DNA of 64,000 nt from Candidatus Phytoplasma solani (GCF_040126175.1 NZ_CP155828.1:434001-498000); one strand, 5' to 3'; shown: positions 50,074-59,284, counted from the first letter of the stretch. A program made the numbers and translations. The notes: generated from the sequence alone by a model not told the origin.

Positions 50074-50391
50074 TTATTTTTTCAATAAAATATCTATTGC
50101 AGATGGTAAACTAATATGCATTAAAGATTCAATTGTTTTATTATTAGGATTAACGATTTGAATTAAGCGTTTATGGGTGCGGCGCTCAAATTGTTCTCTT
50201 GAATCTTTATTCACAAAAGGGGATCGCAAAACAGTAAATACTTCTTTTTTAGTTGGAAGCGGGATTGGCCCTTCGATTTGTGCTCCCGTTTTATTTACAA
50301 TATCAATAATTTTTTTAGCAGCTTGATCAATTAAATGATGATCATAAGCTCTTAAAAGTATTTTGATAATTTCTCTTTCTTTATTGTTCAT
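50074..50391 (-). CDS. rpsJ: 30S ribosomal protein S10
   Basis: 105 residues from the ATG at 50391 with AGGAG 7 bases upstream. A GTG/ATN-type extension upstream to 50421 would add ten non-conserved residues and swallow the ribosome site. [40 protein letters not shown] and [18 protein letters not shown] are typical. First gene of the operon. Confidence 0.97.
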   Translation of the reverse strand: MNNKEREIIKILLRAYDHHLIDQAAKKIIDIVNKTGAQIEGPIPLPTKKEVFTVLRSPFVNKDSREQFERRTHKRLIQIVNPNNKTIESLMHISLPSAIDILLKK

Positions 50392-50411
50392 TGATGTGCT
50401 CCTTTTTTCAA

Positions 50412-50438
50412 AATATATCAAAACTTTTTTGGTTTCAA
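50412..50438 (-). promoter_or_regulatory. Possible S10 operon promoter
   Basis: TTGAAA (50433-50438) and TATATT (50412-50417) on the minus strand, with a short 15-base spacer. The transcript would begin almost at the rpsJ ribosome site, so the main promoter may be elsewhere. Confidence 0.3.
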
Positions 50439-50576
50439 TAATTGTTTTCTAGACAACGGACATTGGTGTTTAGTTTTTTTAATCAAAAAATAAAAAAAAT
50501 CTTAAAGAGATAATAAATGTTTTTTAAACTAACAATAAAAAAAATAATTAATATCTAAAAACAATTTCAGTGAACT

Positions 50577-50780
50577 TTAATTTAAATTATCAGTTTTAAC
50601 GATTTTATTGTTTTTGAAAATAAGTTTTCCCCTATAATAACCACTATTTTTAGTTACTCGATGAGATAAAGTGAAATTGTTTGTTTGTTTGCACACAATT
50701 AAAGCAGGACTACTTAACTTATAATGAGTACGTCTTTTTCTTTTGGAAGTTTTGCTAGTGCGTCTAAAAGGAACAGCCAT
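50577..50780 (-). CDS. rpmF: 50S ribosomal protein L32 (without zinc ribbon)
   Basis: 67 residues. [20 protein letters not shown] is the L32 start and [15 protein letters not shown] the core. Only one of the four usual cysteines remains (in LIVCKQ), so no zinc site can form. AAAGGA precedes the ATG. It has its own promoter. Confidence 0.95.
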   Translation of the reverse strand: MAVPFRRTSKTSKRKRRTHYKLSSPALIVCKQTNNFTLSHRVTKNSGYYRGKLIFKNNKIVKTDNLN

Positions 50781-50908
50781 TCTTACATCCTTTCTTTTTT
50801 ATCTTTATTATTTTTTACCAGTTTATTCAAAGAAATTGTCTAAAAATTAAATTATAAAAAAAATAATTAAGCTTAAATAATTAAAAATTGAATTTTAAAC
50901 CTAAAAAT

Positions 50909-50937
50909 ATTGTAACCTAAAAAGAGATTTTTGTCAA
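50909..50937 (-). promoter_or_regulatory. Promoter of rpmF
   Basis: Perfect TTGACA (50932-50937), 17-base spacer, TACAAT (50909-50914) on the minus strand. The leader to rpmF is about 120 bases. Confidence 0.75.
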
Positions 50938-51036
50938 CCTTAAAATATTTCAACAAAATAAAAAAGTTTTTTTCAAGTTTAAAGAAGTGTATCTTAGATT
51001 TAAAAAAGTTAAATCTTTAAAAACATTATTTTCATT

Positions 51037-51410
51037 CTAAACTTTTAAATATGAAATGTCAGAAAAAAGTAATTTAGTTTGAAGTTTTTTTAATTCTTCT
51101 AAATAATTATCTAATTAGTTAGCAATAATGTTATCTAAAAACTAAAATTACTTCATCCGACAGCCAAAATAATTTTATCATAATCATCAATCCGTTTAAC
51201 AATAAAATCAAGCTTGATGTTAATTTTTTCTTTTGTTTTTTCGTCGCCACATTCAATCAAACTTATTTAGTTTTTTCAATTAAATAAAACGTTTAGTTGG
51301 ACTGCCGATGATTTTTTGAACTTTTTGAAAAAGTTTATAAAAATTAAATTCAAAAAGTTCAAAAAAAACATAGTCACTGCAAGGTAAAAAAAGATTGATT
51401 TTAATATAAG
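51037..51410 (-). pseudogene. Degraded unidentified gene
   Basis: Three fragments in shifting minus-strand frames look protein-like: INLFLPCSDYVFFELFEFNF with KLFQKVQKIIGSPTKRFI, then LIECGDEKTKEKINIKLDFI with VKRIDDYDKIILAVG, and YLEELKKLQTKLLFSDISYL. They are separated by stops and frameshifts. No family was recognised. Confidence 0.5.
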
Positions 51411-51438
51411 AATCATCTATAAAAAAATTTTATTAATT

Positions 51439-52048
51439 TTATTGTAAGCTATTTAAGGAATTTTTTAATTGGTCTATTTTTTCTTTCAATTCTTTATTTT
51501 CTATTGAAGTCATTTTGTCATCTTTTTTTTGAAATATTTGTTTAAGGTCTTCAAAACCAAACCAAATAAAAAAAGAAATCATAATAATTGCCATTACCCT
51601 TAAGAATATTTTTTTTTTTAATTAAAGTTATAAGAACAGATTTACTAAATTTTTCAATTAAAAAATTACCTAAAAACACTATAAAAGGGATGGTAAAAGC
51701 AACTATCAAGTATTTAATGTGGCTTTTAGTTACATTTGTGTTTCCTTGTTGTAATTCTTGTCGAACAGTTTTTAAATTATTTTTGCTATTTTCAACTTCA
51801 TTAAAAATTTTTATGATATAATTTATATATTCTTTATTGTTATCAGTAAGATCAATCAAGTCTTCAACCATCTTTTCTTTATCTTCAATAACTTTAATTT
51901 GAGCTGCAATTTTAGCTTTGATAGCTTTACGTTGAATTTTGTGGTCTACGTACTGAACCCGAAAATAAGCGATTAAATAAGTTTGCACTAAAGGCAAGAT
52001 CGATATTATAATTATTTTTAAAATTTTTTCTTTAATTTGCATTTTCAT
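51439..52048 (-). CDS. Two-TM coiled-coil membrane protein, split at a homopolymer
   Basis: The frame from the ATG at 52048 gives a first transmembrane helix (IIIISILPLVQTYLIAYF), a charged ~75-residue middle with coiled-coil character (KAKIAAQIKVIEDKEKMVED) and a second helix (YLIVAFTIPFIVFLGNFLI), and then ends at 51551. Switching frame at the 11-base A run (T on the plus strand, 51609-51619) continues naturally with VMAIIMISFFIWFGFEDL, a third helix, and a coiled-coil tail (KELKEKIDQLKNSLNSLQ) ending at 51439. The two frames together make a coherent protein of about 200 residues. This is either slippage-based variation, a recent mutation, or a sequencing error. No family recognised. Confidence 0.7.
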
Positions 52049-52526
52049 ATATTCTTGTTTCTCTTTGCTTTTTCAAAAAAACTAAATAATGGTAAAAATA
52101 ACTATTTTAATCAAATAATAAAGCGGATAAAAATGTTATTAATAAAATATTAACAGCTAAATTTGTTCTGATGTTTACAAAGGTTCAAAGGAAAAACAAG
52201 AATAAAAAGAAATATTTACAAATATTGCCTTCAAACAAATAAAAAAATAAAATTGGTGTTGATTATCTTTTTATTGATAATTCAAAGATTTATTTTGATT
52301 TTTTGACTAGAAAATATGATTTCCAAACTAAAAAAAATTAAATAATAAATAAAATAGTTAAAATAAGTTCATATGTATTGAATAATAATTTTTTACTGTT
52401 TTTTGAGTTTAGGATTACTATGAAAAATCATAATTATTTGGTCATCCTTTAAAAATTAGTTACAAAAACTATTAAATTTATTTACAGTTATCATGATTTA
52501 TTTAGAAAATTTTTTTTATTAAAAAA
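52049..52526. other. Intergenic region with possible decayed ORF
   Basis: No intact gene. On the plus strand MFTKVQRKNKNKKKYLQ (from 52171) starts well and stops after 23 codons, and might be the remnant start of a transposase. AT-rich otherwise. Confidence 0.35.
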
Positions 52527-53780
52527 TTAAATAAAATCAAATTCATAATTACAAATTTTAACTTGATCTCCTGGTTTGACTCCTTGTTTTTTCAAAATTT
52601 CTTCGATTCCTATTTTCTTTAATAAAAGATTAAACCTTTTAACAGCTTCTTCATTGTTGAAATCAGTCCGATGAAAAAAAAGTTCCACTTGATTACCTGA
52701 AACAATAAAAACACCTTCTTTTTCTTTAGTTATAGTAAAAGTATTGGTTTTAGGGTTTAAGTTATATACTTTAAAATTATTATGTTTAGTAATGATAAGA
52801 GGAGTTTTTTGAAGTAAAGAGCTGATAGAATACTTTAACTTTTCAATGTTGTAAAAATTAATTAAAGAAAGAGGGATAATCGGTGTATCAAACATCTTTT
52901 TTTGCAAATCTTTTAGTTTTTTAGGGGCATCAGCTAAATCCATTTTATTAGCTACAATAATTTGTTTTTTTTGAGCTAACTTTGGATTATATTGTTTTAA
53001 CTCTTCATTTAAATTCACAAAATCACGATAAGGATCCGGACTTTCCATACTGATAAGATGAACTAAAATACGACATCTTTCAATATGTTTTAAAAATTGA
53101 ATACCTAAACCTTCTCCTAAGTGAGCATTAGGGATTAAACCAGGTAAATCAGCAACTACAAAACTAAAACCATCAATTGAAACAACACCTAAATGAGGAA
53201 AAATGGTAGTAAAGTGATATGAAGCTATTTTTGGTTGAGCTTTAGAAATTAAAGAAATTAAAGAGGATTTGCCAACACTAGGGAAACCTAATAAACCAAC
53301 ATCAGCTAAAACTTTAAGTTTAATTTTAATTTTTAAACGCTCACCTAAATCACCTTTTTCAGCATAACTAGGAGCTTGATTTTTAAAAGTAGCCAAAGAT
53401 TTATTACCTCTACCACCTTTTCCTCCTTTAGCAATAACTAAATTTTCTTGATGATGTAAAATTTCTCCTAAAAACTGATTATCCACAGTATAAAAAACAG
53501 TCCCCAAAGGAACTTTAATATATAAATGAGGAGCATTAGCGCCATTTTGACTCTTATTTTTACCATTAACGCCATGACAAGCTTTGAGGTGTTTTTGATA
53601 TTTTAGTTTTAATAAAGTAGTTTCACCTTGTTCTCCTATAAAAATAACAGAACCACCATTGCCACCATTGCCACCAGCAGGACCACCAAAAGGAACATAC
53701 TTTTCTCTACGAAAAGCAACAATCCCGTGACCACCATTGCCAGCAAAAACTTCGTTAAAGGCTTCATCAACAAAATGCAA
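52527..53780 (-). CDS. obg: Obg family GTPase
   Basis: Essential GTPase in 50S maturation. 417 residues from the TTG at 53780; an in-frame GTG at 53789 overlaps the AAGG ribosome site, so TTG is preferred. The glycine-rich Obg domain (GGPAGGNGGNGGSVIF, about 35-50), G1 GFPSVGKSS near 165, the DLPGL G3 motif, NKMD G4, and a C-terminal OCT domain (about 335-417) are all present. It lies downstream of rpmA, the usual rplU-prp-rpmA-obg order. Confidence 0.95.
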   Translation of the reverse strand: MHFVDEAFNEVFAGNGGHGIVAFRREKYVPFGGPAGGNGGNGGSVIFIGEQGETTLLKLKYQKHLKACHGVNGKNKSQNGANAPHLYIKVPLGTVFYTVDNQFLGEILHHQENLVIAKGGKGGRGNKSLATFKNQAPSYAEKGDLGERLKIKIKLKVLADVGLLGFPSVGKSSLISLISKAQPKIASYHFTTIFPHLGVVSIDGFSFVVADLPGLIPNAHLGEGLGIQFLKHIERCRILVHLISMESPDPYRDFVNLNEELKQYNPKLAQKKQIIVANKMDLADAPKKLKDLQKKMFDTPIIPLSLINFYNIEKLKYSISSLLQKTPLIITKHNNFKVYNLNPKTNTFTITKEKEGVFIVSGNQVELFFHRTDFNNEEAVKRFNLLLKKIGIEEILKKQGVKPGDQVKICNYEFDFI

Positions 53781-53817
53781 ACTAAACACCTTCTTTCATC
53801 AATTTAAAACAAAAAAA

Positions 53818-54099
53818 TTATTGAACATAAACAGAAACTTTTTTGCGATTGCCTCTTTTTGATTCGTATTTGATAATGCCACTAATTTTAGCAAACAAAG
53901 TATCATCGCCACCAATACCAACATTAAAACCAGGATGGATCTTAGTGCCTCTTTGACGATAAATAATAGAGCCTGCTTTGGCATATTGTCCATCAGAAAG
54001 TTTAGCTCCTAGTCTTTTAGAATGAGAATCACGTCCATTTCTAGTGGAACCTGCTCCTTTTTTAGAGGCAAAAAGCTGAATTTGTAGCTTTAATAACAT
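53818..54099 (-). CDS. rpmA: 50S ribosomal protein L27 with cleavable N-terminus
   Basis: 93 residues. The N-terminus [18 protein letters not shown] has the Firmicutes presequence that Prp cuts after LFA, exposing the tail that reaches the peptidyl-transferase centre. [20 protein letters not shown] and KIHPG are typical. Immediately follows prp. Confidence 0.96.
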   Translation of the reverse strand: MLLKLQIQLFASKKGAGSTRNGRDSHSKRLGAKLSDGQYAKAGSIIYRQRGTKIHPGFNVGIGGDDTLFAKISGIIKYESKRGNRKKVSVYVQ

Positions 54100-54103
54100 T
54101 TTT

Positions 54104-54430
54104 TTAATCTCCTTTCTCTTTTTTTAAATGATTGGGGTATTGATTTCTCAAATTATCTAAAGTATACTCTAAATTAGATAACAAAAGAAAGATCTTTTTT
54201 TCATCAAAATTAAGAACATCTAAATGAAAAAAATTGTCTTCCAAAAGATAAGAAAAAGAGATGTCTTTTTGATAACCTAACATTTCTAAAGCATTAAGGG
54301 AAACAATAATAGCAGTAGAAACAGAAGCACAAACAATGTCAAAACCTTTAGGAGCATATAAAGCATGTCCTAAAACTTCAACCATAATAATGTTATGATT
54401 TTCTTTTTTTTTAAAAAAATAGCGAATCAT
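54104..54430 (-). CDS. prp: Ribosomal-processing cysteine protease Prp
   Basis: 108 residues. The catalytic pair is His in [18 protein letters not shown] and Cys 11 residues later, as in Prp (YsxB). It trims L27. Encoded between rplU and rpmA, exactly the family's conserved location, with only 8 and 4 bases of spacing. Confidence 0.93.
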   Translation of the reverse strand: MIRYFFKKKENHNIIMVEVLGHALYAPKGFDIVCASVSTAIIVSLNALEMLGYQKDISFSYLLEDNFFHLDVLNFDEKKIFLLLSNLEYTLDNLRNQYPNHLKKEKGD

Positions 54431-54438
54431 AACGAATT

Positions 54439-54747
54439 TTAAACAACAATTTTAGTAATTAAAAGTTTAGTATAAGCTTGTCTATGACCTTGCTTACAAC
54501 GATACTTTTTACGCTTTTTGTATTTAAAAACAATAATTTTTTTAGCGCGATCGTTTTTAATAACCTCAGCTTGAACCTTAGCGTTAGGAACATAAGGTTG
54601 TCCTAAAATGACTTTTTTACCACCAATAGCTAAAACTTCTTTAAATTCATAATTTTGCTGAGGTTGAACTTCTAATCTTTCTACAAAAATTTCTTGCCCT
54701 TCATAAACACGCAGCTGTTTTCCGCCAGTTTTAATAATTGCAAACAT
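54439..54747 (-). CDS. rplU: 50S ribosomal protein L21
   Basis: 102 residues; [20 protein letters not shown] and [20 protein letters not shown] are L21 signatures. First gene of the rplU-prp-rpmA-obg unit; GGAG precedes the ATG. Confidence 0.97.
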   Translation of the reverse strand: MFAIIKTGGKQLRVYEGQEIFVERLEVQPQQNYEFKEVLAIGGKKVILGQPYVPNAKVQAEVIKNDRAKKIIVFKYKKRKKYRCKQGHRQAYTKLLITKIVV

Positions 54748-54842
54748 GTTTTGTCTCCTTTAAAAAATAATATTTTTTTTTAATTTGTTTAACTTTAATC
54801 AAAAAAATAACAATAATTAAAGACAAAAAAACAATCAAATAA

Positions 54843-54848
54843 TATTAT
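54843..54848 (-). promoter_or_regulatory. Extended -10 for the rplU operon
   Basis: TGTTATAAT on the minus strand is an extended -10, about 95 bases before rplU. No clear -35 is present. Confidence 0.45.
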
Positions 54849-54882
54849 AACATAATTTTTAATAAATTATTTTTTTATTTTG

Positions 54883-55803
54883 TTATAATTGTTGATTATT
54901 TCGTTTTAAAAGATATCTATTAGAAGGATGTAAGCGACATTTTTGACAACAAGCTCCTAAATATTTGTGTTCGTTTTTTTCATGACATAAAATTTGTTTG
55001 TTACATTGAGGATTGGAACAATTAATATAACGCTCGCAAGGAGTTTGATCAAAATAATCTTTACCGACAATAACATGTTCTTTTTGATTAACAGGAGCAG
55101 TGATTCTTTGATCAAAAACATACATTTGTCCATCCCATAGCGTTCCTTGAGTTTGAGCGTTTTGACTATAAGAAATAACGCCACCTTCTAATTGATAAAC
55201 TTCTTGAAAACCTTTTTGTTTAAGTAAAGAGGAAAATTTTTCACAACGAACACCGCCAGTGCAATAAGTTAGAATCTTTTTATCTTGGAGTAATTTGCTA
55301 TTTTTCTCAACCCACGCAGGTAAATCACGAAAATGTTTAATTTTGGGATTCAAAGCATTACGAAAATGACCGACGTCATATTCATAATCATTACGAGCAT
55401 CTAAAATCAAAGTGTTTTGATCTTGCATCGCTTGATAAAAGGCTTCTGGATTTAAATAAGTACCTTTATTTTTTTCAAGATCAAGCTCTTTGTCAAAATT
55501 AAGATTAACAATTTCTTTTTTAACTTTAACAGAAAGACGCGGGAAAATATGTGTCGAAATTTGTGCTGTTTTAAAAACAAGATTACTAAAACGATGATCT
55601 TTTTTTAAATGTTGCATATAAGTTTGAAGGTTGCTTTTAGTCCCTGATAAAGTGCCATTAATACCTTCTTGAGCAATAATGATGCGCCCTAATAATTCTA
55701 AAAACTGACAATATTGAAAATGTTTTTTACGAAAGGTTTGAACATCATCTATTTTAGTGTATTGATAATATAAAATAACTTGATATTCTTTGGTTGTTGT
55801 CAT
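54883..55803 (-). CDS. trhO: tRNA uridine-34 hydroxylase TrhO (rhodanese family)
   Basis: Oxygen-dependent 5-hydroxylation of wobble uridine in tRNA (YceA/YbfQ family). 306 residues from the ATG at 55803; an upstream GTG at 55821 would add six residues. The N-terminal acylphosphatase-like domain shows LLGRIIIAQEGINGTLSG. The rhodanese domain (about 115-215) has DARNDYEYDVGHF and the active-site loop YCTGGVRCEKF. The C-terminal tail is cysteine-rich (CERYINCSNPQCNKQILC), probably metal-binding. Confidence 0.92.
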   Translation of the reverse strand: MTTTKEYQVILYYQYTKIDDVQTFRKKHFQYCQFLELLGRIIIAQEGINGTLSGTKSNLQTYMQHLKKDHRFSNLVFKTAQISTHIFPRLSVKVKKEIVNLNFDKELDLEKNKGTYLNPEAFYQAMQDQNTLILDARNDYEYDVGHFRNALNPKIKHFRDLPAWVEKNSKLLQDKKILTYCTGGVRCEKFSSLLKQKGFQEVYQLEGGVISYSQNAQTQGTLWDGQMYVFDQRITAPVNQKEHVIVGKDYFDQTPCERYINCSNPQCNKQILCHEKNEHKYLGACCQKCRLHPSNRYLLKRNNQQL

Positions 55804-55903
55804 AAAATAATTCAGCCTCACTTCGGTTTGATTTTAATTAAAAAAGCTAAAGTTTCTAGACTTATTTTATCATAAAAAAAGAGATTAAAAACTTGTTTTT
55901 TTA

Positions 55904-56240
55904 TTAGTTTAATTTAGAAAAAATTCCAAAAAAAGATACATATTTTTTTACTCCATTTGGCATTTTTTTTAAATCAGTTAAAGAATGTGAAATTTTACTT
56001 TTGGAACTTGTATCTCTTTTACTGCCATCAAAATAAACACCTAACAAACTTAAAGGAGTGTTCTTTAATCCTACATAAAAGATAAGGATATATAACAATA
56101 GCTTCTGAATTATAGCAAGGGTATTTCGAAATTATACCCCGAAAAGTTGGATGAATGTTTTTTTGGTATAAATTTGGATTTTTTAATCGCAATTGGTTTT
56201 GCTTCAATAAATATTTTTCTATATTCCTATTTTTAACAAT
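55904..56240 (-). pseudogene. Frameshifted remnant of an unidentified gene
   Basis: Two overlapping minus-strand frames appear to be one broken gene. The first reads NPNLYQKNIHPTFRGIISKY and the second, after a frameshift near 56080, VYFDGSKRDTSSKSKISHSL to the stop at 55904. The start lies in or before the serS terminator, so no proper 5' end exists. No family recognised. Confidence 0.5.
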
Positions 56241-56280
56241 AAAAAAGGCCGAATCAGCTATTTTGTATAAAAGATTCGAC
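56241..56280 (-). terminator. Terminator after serS
   Basis: GTCGAATC pairs with GATTCGGC (one G-U) across a 17-base loop, followed by TTTTTT on the minus strand, 15 bases after the serS stop. Confidence 0.75.
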
Positions 56281-56294
56281 TTCAAACACAAGAT

Positions 56295-57566
56295 TTATTT
56301 AATAATATTAGTTCCTAAATAAGGAATTAAGACTTGAGGAACTTGAATAGTGCCATCTTGGTTTTGGTAATTTTCTAAAATAGCAATCATTGTACGTCCA
56401 ATAGCCAAACCAGAACCGTTTAAAATATGTAAATACTCTTTTTTATTGTTATCAGGATTATGAAATTTAATATTAGCGCGACGAGCTTGAAAACTTTCAG
56501 AATTACTAATAGAACCAATTTCACGATAACAATTAGAGCTTGGTAAAAAAACTTCTAAATCATAAGTTTTAGACATACTAAACCCTAAATCACCAGTAGA
56601 TAACACTACTACTCGATAAGGAAGTTGTAAAAGTTCTAAAACAGCTTGTGCATCTTTTAACATTTGTTCTAACAAAAAATATGAATTTTGGGGATGACAA
56701 AATTGAATCAATTCTACTTTGTTAAATTGATGTTGGCGAAAAATACCTCGCGAATAAGAACCAGCTGAACCAGCTTCTTGACGAAAAGCAGTTGTGTAAG
56801 CTACATATTTAAGTGGTAAGCAATTGTTTTTAAAAACTTCATCTCGATGCAAATTAATAGTTGGTACTTCGGCTGTTGGATTGAGATACCAACTATTCTT
56901 ATGATGTGATATTTGAAAAACTTCAGAGGCAAACTTAGGTAACTGACCGGTAGCAAACATGGATTTTTCGTTGATAATATAGGGAGGGATAATTTCTTGA
57001 TAACCTTTTTTACTATGTAAATCCATCATAAACTGAATCAAAGCTCTTTCTAAGCGTGCCCCCAAGCCTTTACAAACAACAAAACGACTACCCGTAATTT
57101 TAGTAGCTCTTTGAAAATCTAAAATATCAAGCTTTTGTCCTAAAATAACATGATCTTTAACAGGAAAATTAAATTGAGAGATAGCACCATGACGTGTTAT
57201 TTCTTGATTAGCTGTATCATCTTTTCCGATCGGTAAAGAATCATGTGGTAAATTAGGAGTATTGCTTAAAATATTAAAAATAGTAGCTTCGATTATTTTT
57301 AACTGTTCTTCTAATTGTTGTAAATGATGACGAGAAAAAGTTTTATCAGCATTTAAAAGGGTTTTTTGAGATATTTGAAATTTCCTTGCGTTTGTTTGAG
57401 CGTTCTTATTTTTTTGTTGTCTTAATTGTTGGATTTGTAATAACAACTCTTTTCTTTGGGAAGATAAAAGAGGAAGTTTTTGCAAATCATGTAAAGGATA
57501 ATTTCTTGTTTGTAATTTTGCTAAAACATATGATAAATGATTAACTACATAATTGAGTTCTAACAT
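56295..57566 (-). CDS. serS: Seryl-tRNA synthetase
   Basis: Class II synthetase for serine; 423 residues from the ATG at 57566 (MLELNYVVNHLSYV), preceded by AGAGG. A longer frame to 57644 has no ribosome site. The N-terminal long coiled coil (about 25-115) grips the tRNA arm. Motif 2 TTAFRQEAGSAGSYSRGIFR near 260 and motif 3 GSGLAIGRTMIAILENYQ near 390 are intact. A second, truncated copy of its start lies upstream at 57659-57722. Confidence 0.95.
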   Translation of the reverse strand: MLELNYVVNHLSYVLAKLQTRNYPLHDLQKLPLLSSQRKELLLQIQQLRQQKNKNAQTNARKFQISQKTLLNADKTFSRHHLQQLEEQLKIIEATIFNILSNTPNLPHDSLPIGKDDTANQEITRHGAISQFNFPVKDHVILGQKLDILDFQRATKITGSRFVVCKGLGARLERALIQFMMDLHSKKGYQEIIPPYIINEKSMFATGQLPKFASEVFQISHHKNSWYLNPTAEVPTINLHRDEVFKNNCLPLKYVAYTTAFRQEAGSAGSYSRGIFRQHQFNKVELIQFCHPQNSYFLLEQMLKDAQAVLELLQLPYRVVVLSTGDLGFSMSKTYDLEVFLPSSNCYREIGSISNSESFQARRANIKFHNPDNNKKEYLHILNGSGLAIGRTMIAILENYQNQDGTIQVPQVLIPYLGTNIIK

Positions 57567-57577
57567 GCAATACCTCT
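57513..57577. repeat. Direct repeat, copy 1 (serS start)
   Basis: The 5' end of serS plus its ribosome-site region, about 65 bases. It recurs at 57659-57722 with a few changes. Confidence 0.9.
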
Positions 57578-57655
57578 TAATTTTAAGAAAAAATGAAATC
57601 GAAAAAATCAAAAAAACGTTATCTTTTTTTAAATTAAAATTCACAAACCATCTAT

Positions 57656-57722
57656 TTATAATTTTGTTAAAACATATGATAAATGATTAACTACATAATT
57701 GAGTTCTAACATGTAATAACTT
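57656..57722 (-). repeat. Direct repeat, copy 2, encoding an 18-residue serS-like peptide
   Basis: Near-identical to 57513-57577. On the minus strand an ATG at 57712 opens MLELNYVVNHLSYVLTKL and stops at 57656, differing from the SerS start by one residue (A16 to T). The ribosome-site region is altered (TTATTAC instead of AGAGGTATTGC), so translation is doubtful. Confidence 0.85.
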
Positions 57723-57753
57723 TTGATTTTAATAAAAATAAGAAGAAAAATTA

Positions 57754-58116
57754 TTATTCTTTAAAAATAGTTTTAAAAATGTCATCAATATGTTTAACTT
57801 TTTTATCAAAAATTTTTTTAGTAATATTATCATTAACAAACTCCAACCAAAAATGATAAACTTTGTCTAAAAAAGTAATATTTCTTTTTTTTACAGTTTT
57901 ACCTGTTATTGCTTCTGTTAAATCTTTGTAGTATTCGTTTTTTGATAACTGTTTGTCTTCTGAAACTTTGTTAAATTGATATTCTGGTTCATTAACTAAA
58001 CCTTTAAAATATAAACAAACTCCTAAAAAAGCGCCAATAATAACGCCTAACAGCAAACAAAAAAATTCTTTAATCACTTTACTGTTTTCCTTTGCTAGAT
58101 TTATAATGATATACAT
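57754..58116 (-). CDS. Single-pass membrane protein of unknown function
   Basis: 120 residues. A hydrophobic helix at about 17-37 (FFCLLLGVIIGAFLGVCLYF) is followed by a polar, lysine-rich domain of ~80 residues (YYKDLTEAITGKTVKKRN). It may be a membrane-anchored surface or cytoplasmic protein; topology unknown. No close ribosome site is evident before the ATG. No family recognised. Confidence 0.6.
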   Translation of the reverse strand: MYIIINLAKENSKVIKEFFCLLLGVIIGAFLGVCLYFKGLVNEPEYQFNKVSEDKQLSKNEYYKDLTEAITGKTVKKRNITFLDKVYHFWLEFVNDNITKKIFDKKVKHIDDIFKTIFKE

Positions 58117-58206
58117 TTAAAAATCAGTTGATTTTTTTTGATAAATTATCTTTACTATTAAAATGTAAAAAGTTATTGCTTTTGCCTACTAAATATTTTA
58201 AAATTA

Positions 58207-58443
58207 TTATTTTTTAAAAAAATTGGTTATATGACCTTGAAAGTACAATCCTAAAATACCTATTAAAACCACAACAGTAATAAAAATTAAAAGAAATAAA
58301 AAACTTTTTTTGCTACTCTTACTGGTTGGATTTGATTGAGAAACATTAGCTGTTTTTACAACCTCTTTTGCTATTTTAGGTTTAACATTTTTTTTAACTG
58401 CACTATTTTTATTTTTATTATTGGAATTTTTTTTATTTGCCAT
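58207..58443 (-). CDS. Small tail-anchored membrane protein
   Basis: 78 residues. A basic Lys/Asn/Ser-rich N-terminus of ~45 residues precedes one transmembrane helix (FLFLLIFITVVVLIGILGLYF) and a short tail. AGAGAGGAA precedes the ATG. The order resembles SecE-like or other small tail-anchored proteins, but no SecE signature is visible. 40 bases downstream of rpsT on the same strand. Confidence 0.65.
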   Translation of the reverse strand: MANKKNSNNKNKNSAVKKNVKPKIAKEVVKTANVSQSNPTSKSSKKSFLFLLIFITVVVLIGILGLYFQGHITNFFKK

Positions 58444-58483
58444 TTTGACATTCCTCTCTTCTTACTAAATTAAATAAATTTTT

Positions 58484-58753
58484 TTAACAAATCACAAGGG
58501 TATTAACTAGTTTTTGTAAATTAGCTTTACTACGAGATGTAAAATTATTATGATAGATTTTTTTAGAAGCACCTTTATCTAGTTTTTTATAAGCAAGACT
58601 TAAGCATGATAGTGCTTTTGCTTTATCAGATTTTTCAACTGCAGTTTTAACTTGTTTGATAACTGTTTTTGTAGCTGATTTAAAAGAAATATTTCTTAAA
58701 CGACGTTTTTCGTTAGTTTTATTGCGTTTTATTTGTTGTTTAATGTTAGCCAT
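58484..58753 (-). CDS. rpsT: 30S ribosomal protein S20
   Basis: 89 residues; MANIKQQIKRNKTNEKRRLR and KKIYHNNFTSRSKANLQKLV fit S20. AGGAG precedes the ATG. Alone with its own promoter. Confidence 0.95.
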   Translation of the reverse strand: MANIKQQIKRNKTNEKRRLRNISFKSATKTVIKQVKTAVEKSDKAKALSCLSLAYKKLDKGASKKIYHNNFTSRSKANLQKLVNTLVIC

Positions 58754-58823
58754 TTTTAATTTTAATCTCCTTCTTTAGTATAATAATTACATTATCAATT
58801 TAATATTAATAACTCTAACTAGA

Positions 58824-58852
58824 ATTATATCAAAAAATTCTTTGAAAAACAA
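58824..58852 (-). promoter_or_regulatory. Promoter of rpsT
   Basis: TTGTTT (58847-58852), 17-base spacer, perfect TATAAT (58824-58829) on the minus strand, about 70 bases before the gene. Confidence 0.65.
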
Positions 58853-58859
58853 GTCTATT

Positions 58860-59284
58860 AATATAATTAATTTTTAATTATTTTGAGAATAACAAAAAAA
58901 CCCTTAATTCTATATTTTGGTTTGGTTTTTTAGGAAAAAAGATTCCCTTTAAAAAAAATGACTATATAAGGACATTGATGTAACACTAGCTTCTTTGTAG
59001 TTAAAAAAAATAATTATATAATTCTTTTAGTATATATATACTATGTATATATATGATAGAGTTTTTTATTTGTTTCCTTTAAACTCGATAATTTTTTTAA
59101 TCCTTTTTGAAATGGTAGTATCTTGATATATTTTTTAAAAGCTTTATTTTTTTAATTTGAAAGATATTTTTTGTAGCAAAAAAAATAATTATTATTCCTT
59201 TTTAATTGTTTTTATTTTAAAATATTTTTTTGTCTAACAATCATTATTTTATTAAAAGTAGACAAAATAAAATGATGAAAATTA
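58860..59284. other. Intergenic region at the core/PMU boundary
   Basis: No gene. Contains a hairpin with a T-rich tail (AAAAAACCC...GGTTTTTT, 58890-58933) and a palindromic run AGTATATATATACT (about 59025-59045) followed by more alternating AT. Confidence 0.5.

Noticed and set aside
50455-50475. Repeat shared with 58970 (GGACATTGRTGT)
   Set aside because: Only about 14 bases agree and the flanks differ; chance is likely in such biased DNA.
56028-56291. 87-codon minus-strand ORF as an intact gene
   Set aside because: Its first codons lie inside the serS terminator hairpin and it is frameshifted relative to the better downstream frame, so it is treated as part of a pseudogene.
59025-59060. 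Alternating AT tract as a replication origin
   Set aside because: No DnaA boxes, dnaA or dnaN genes are nearby; it is probably just a low-complexity palindrome.
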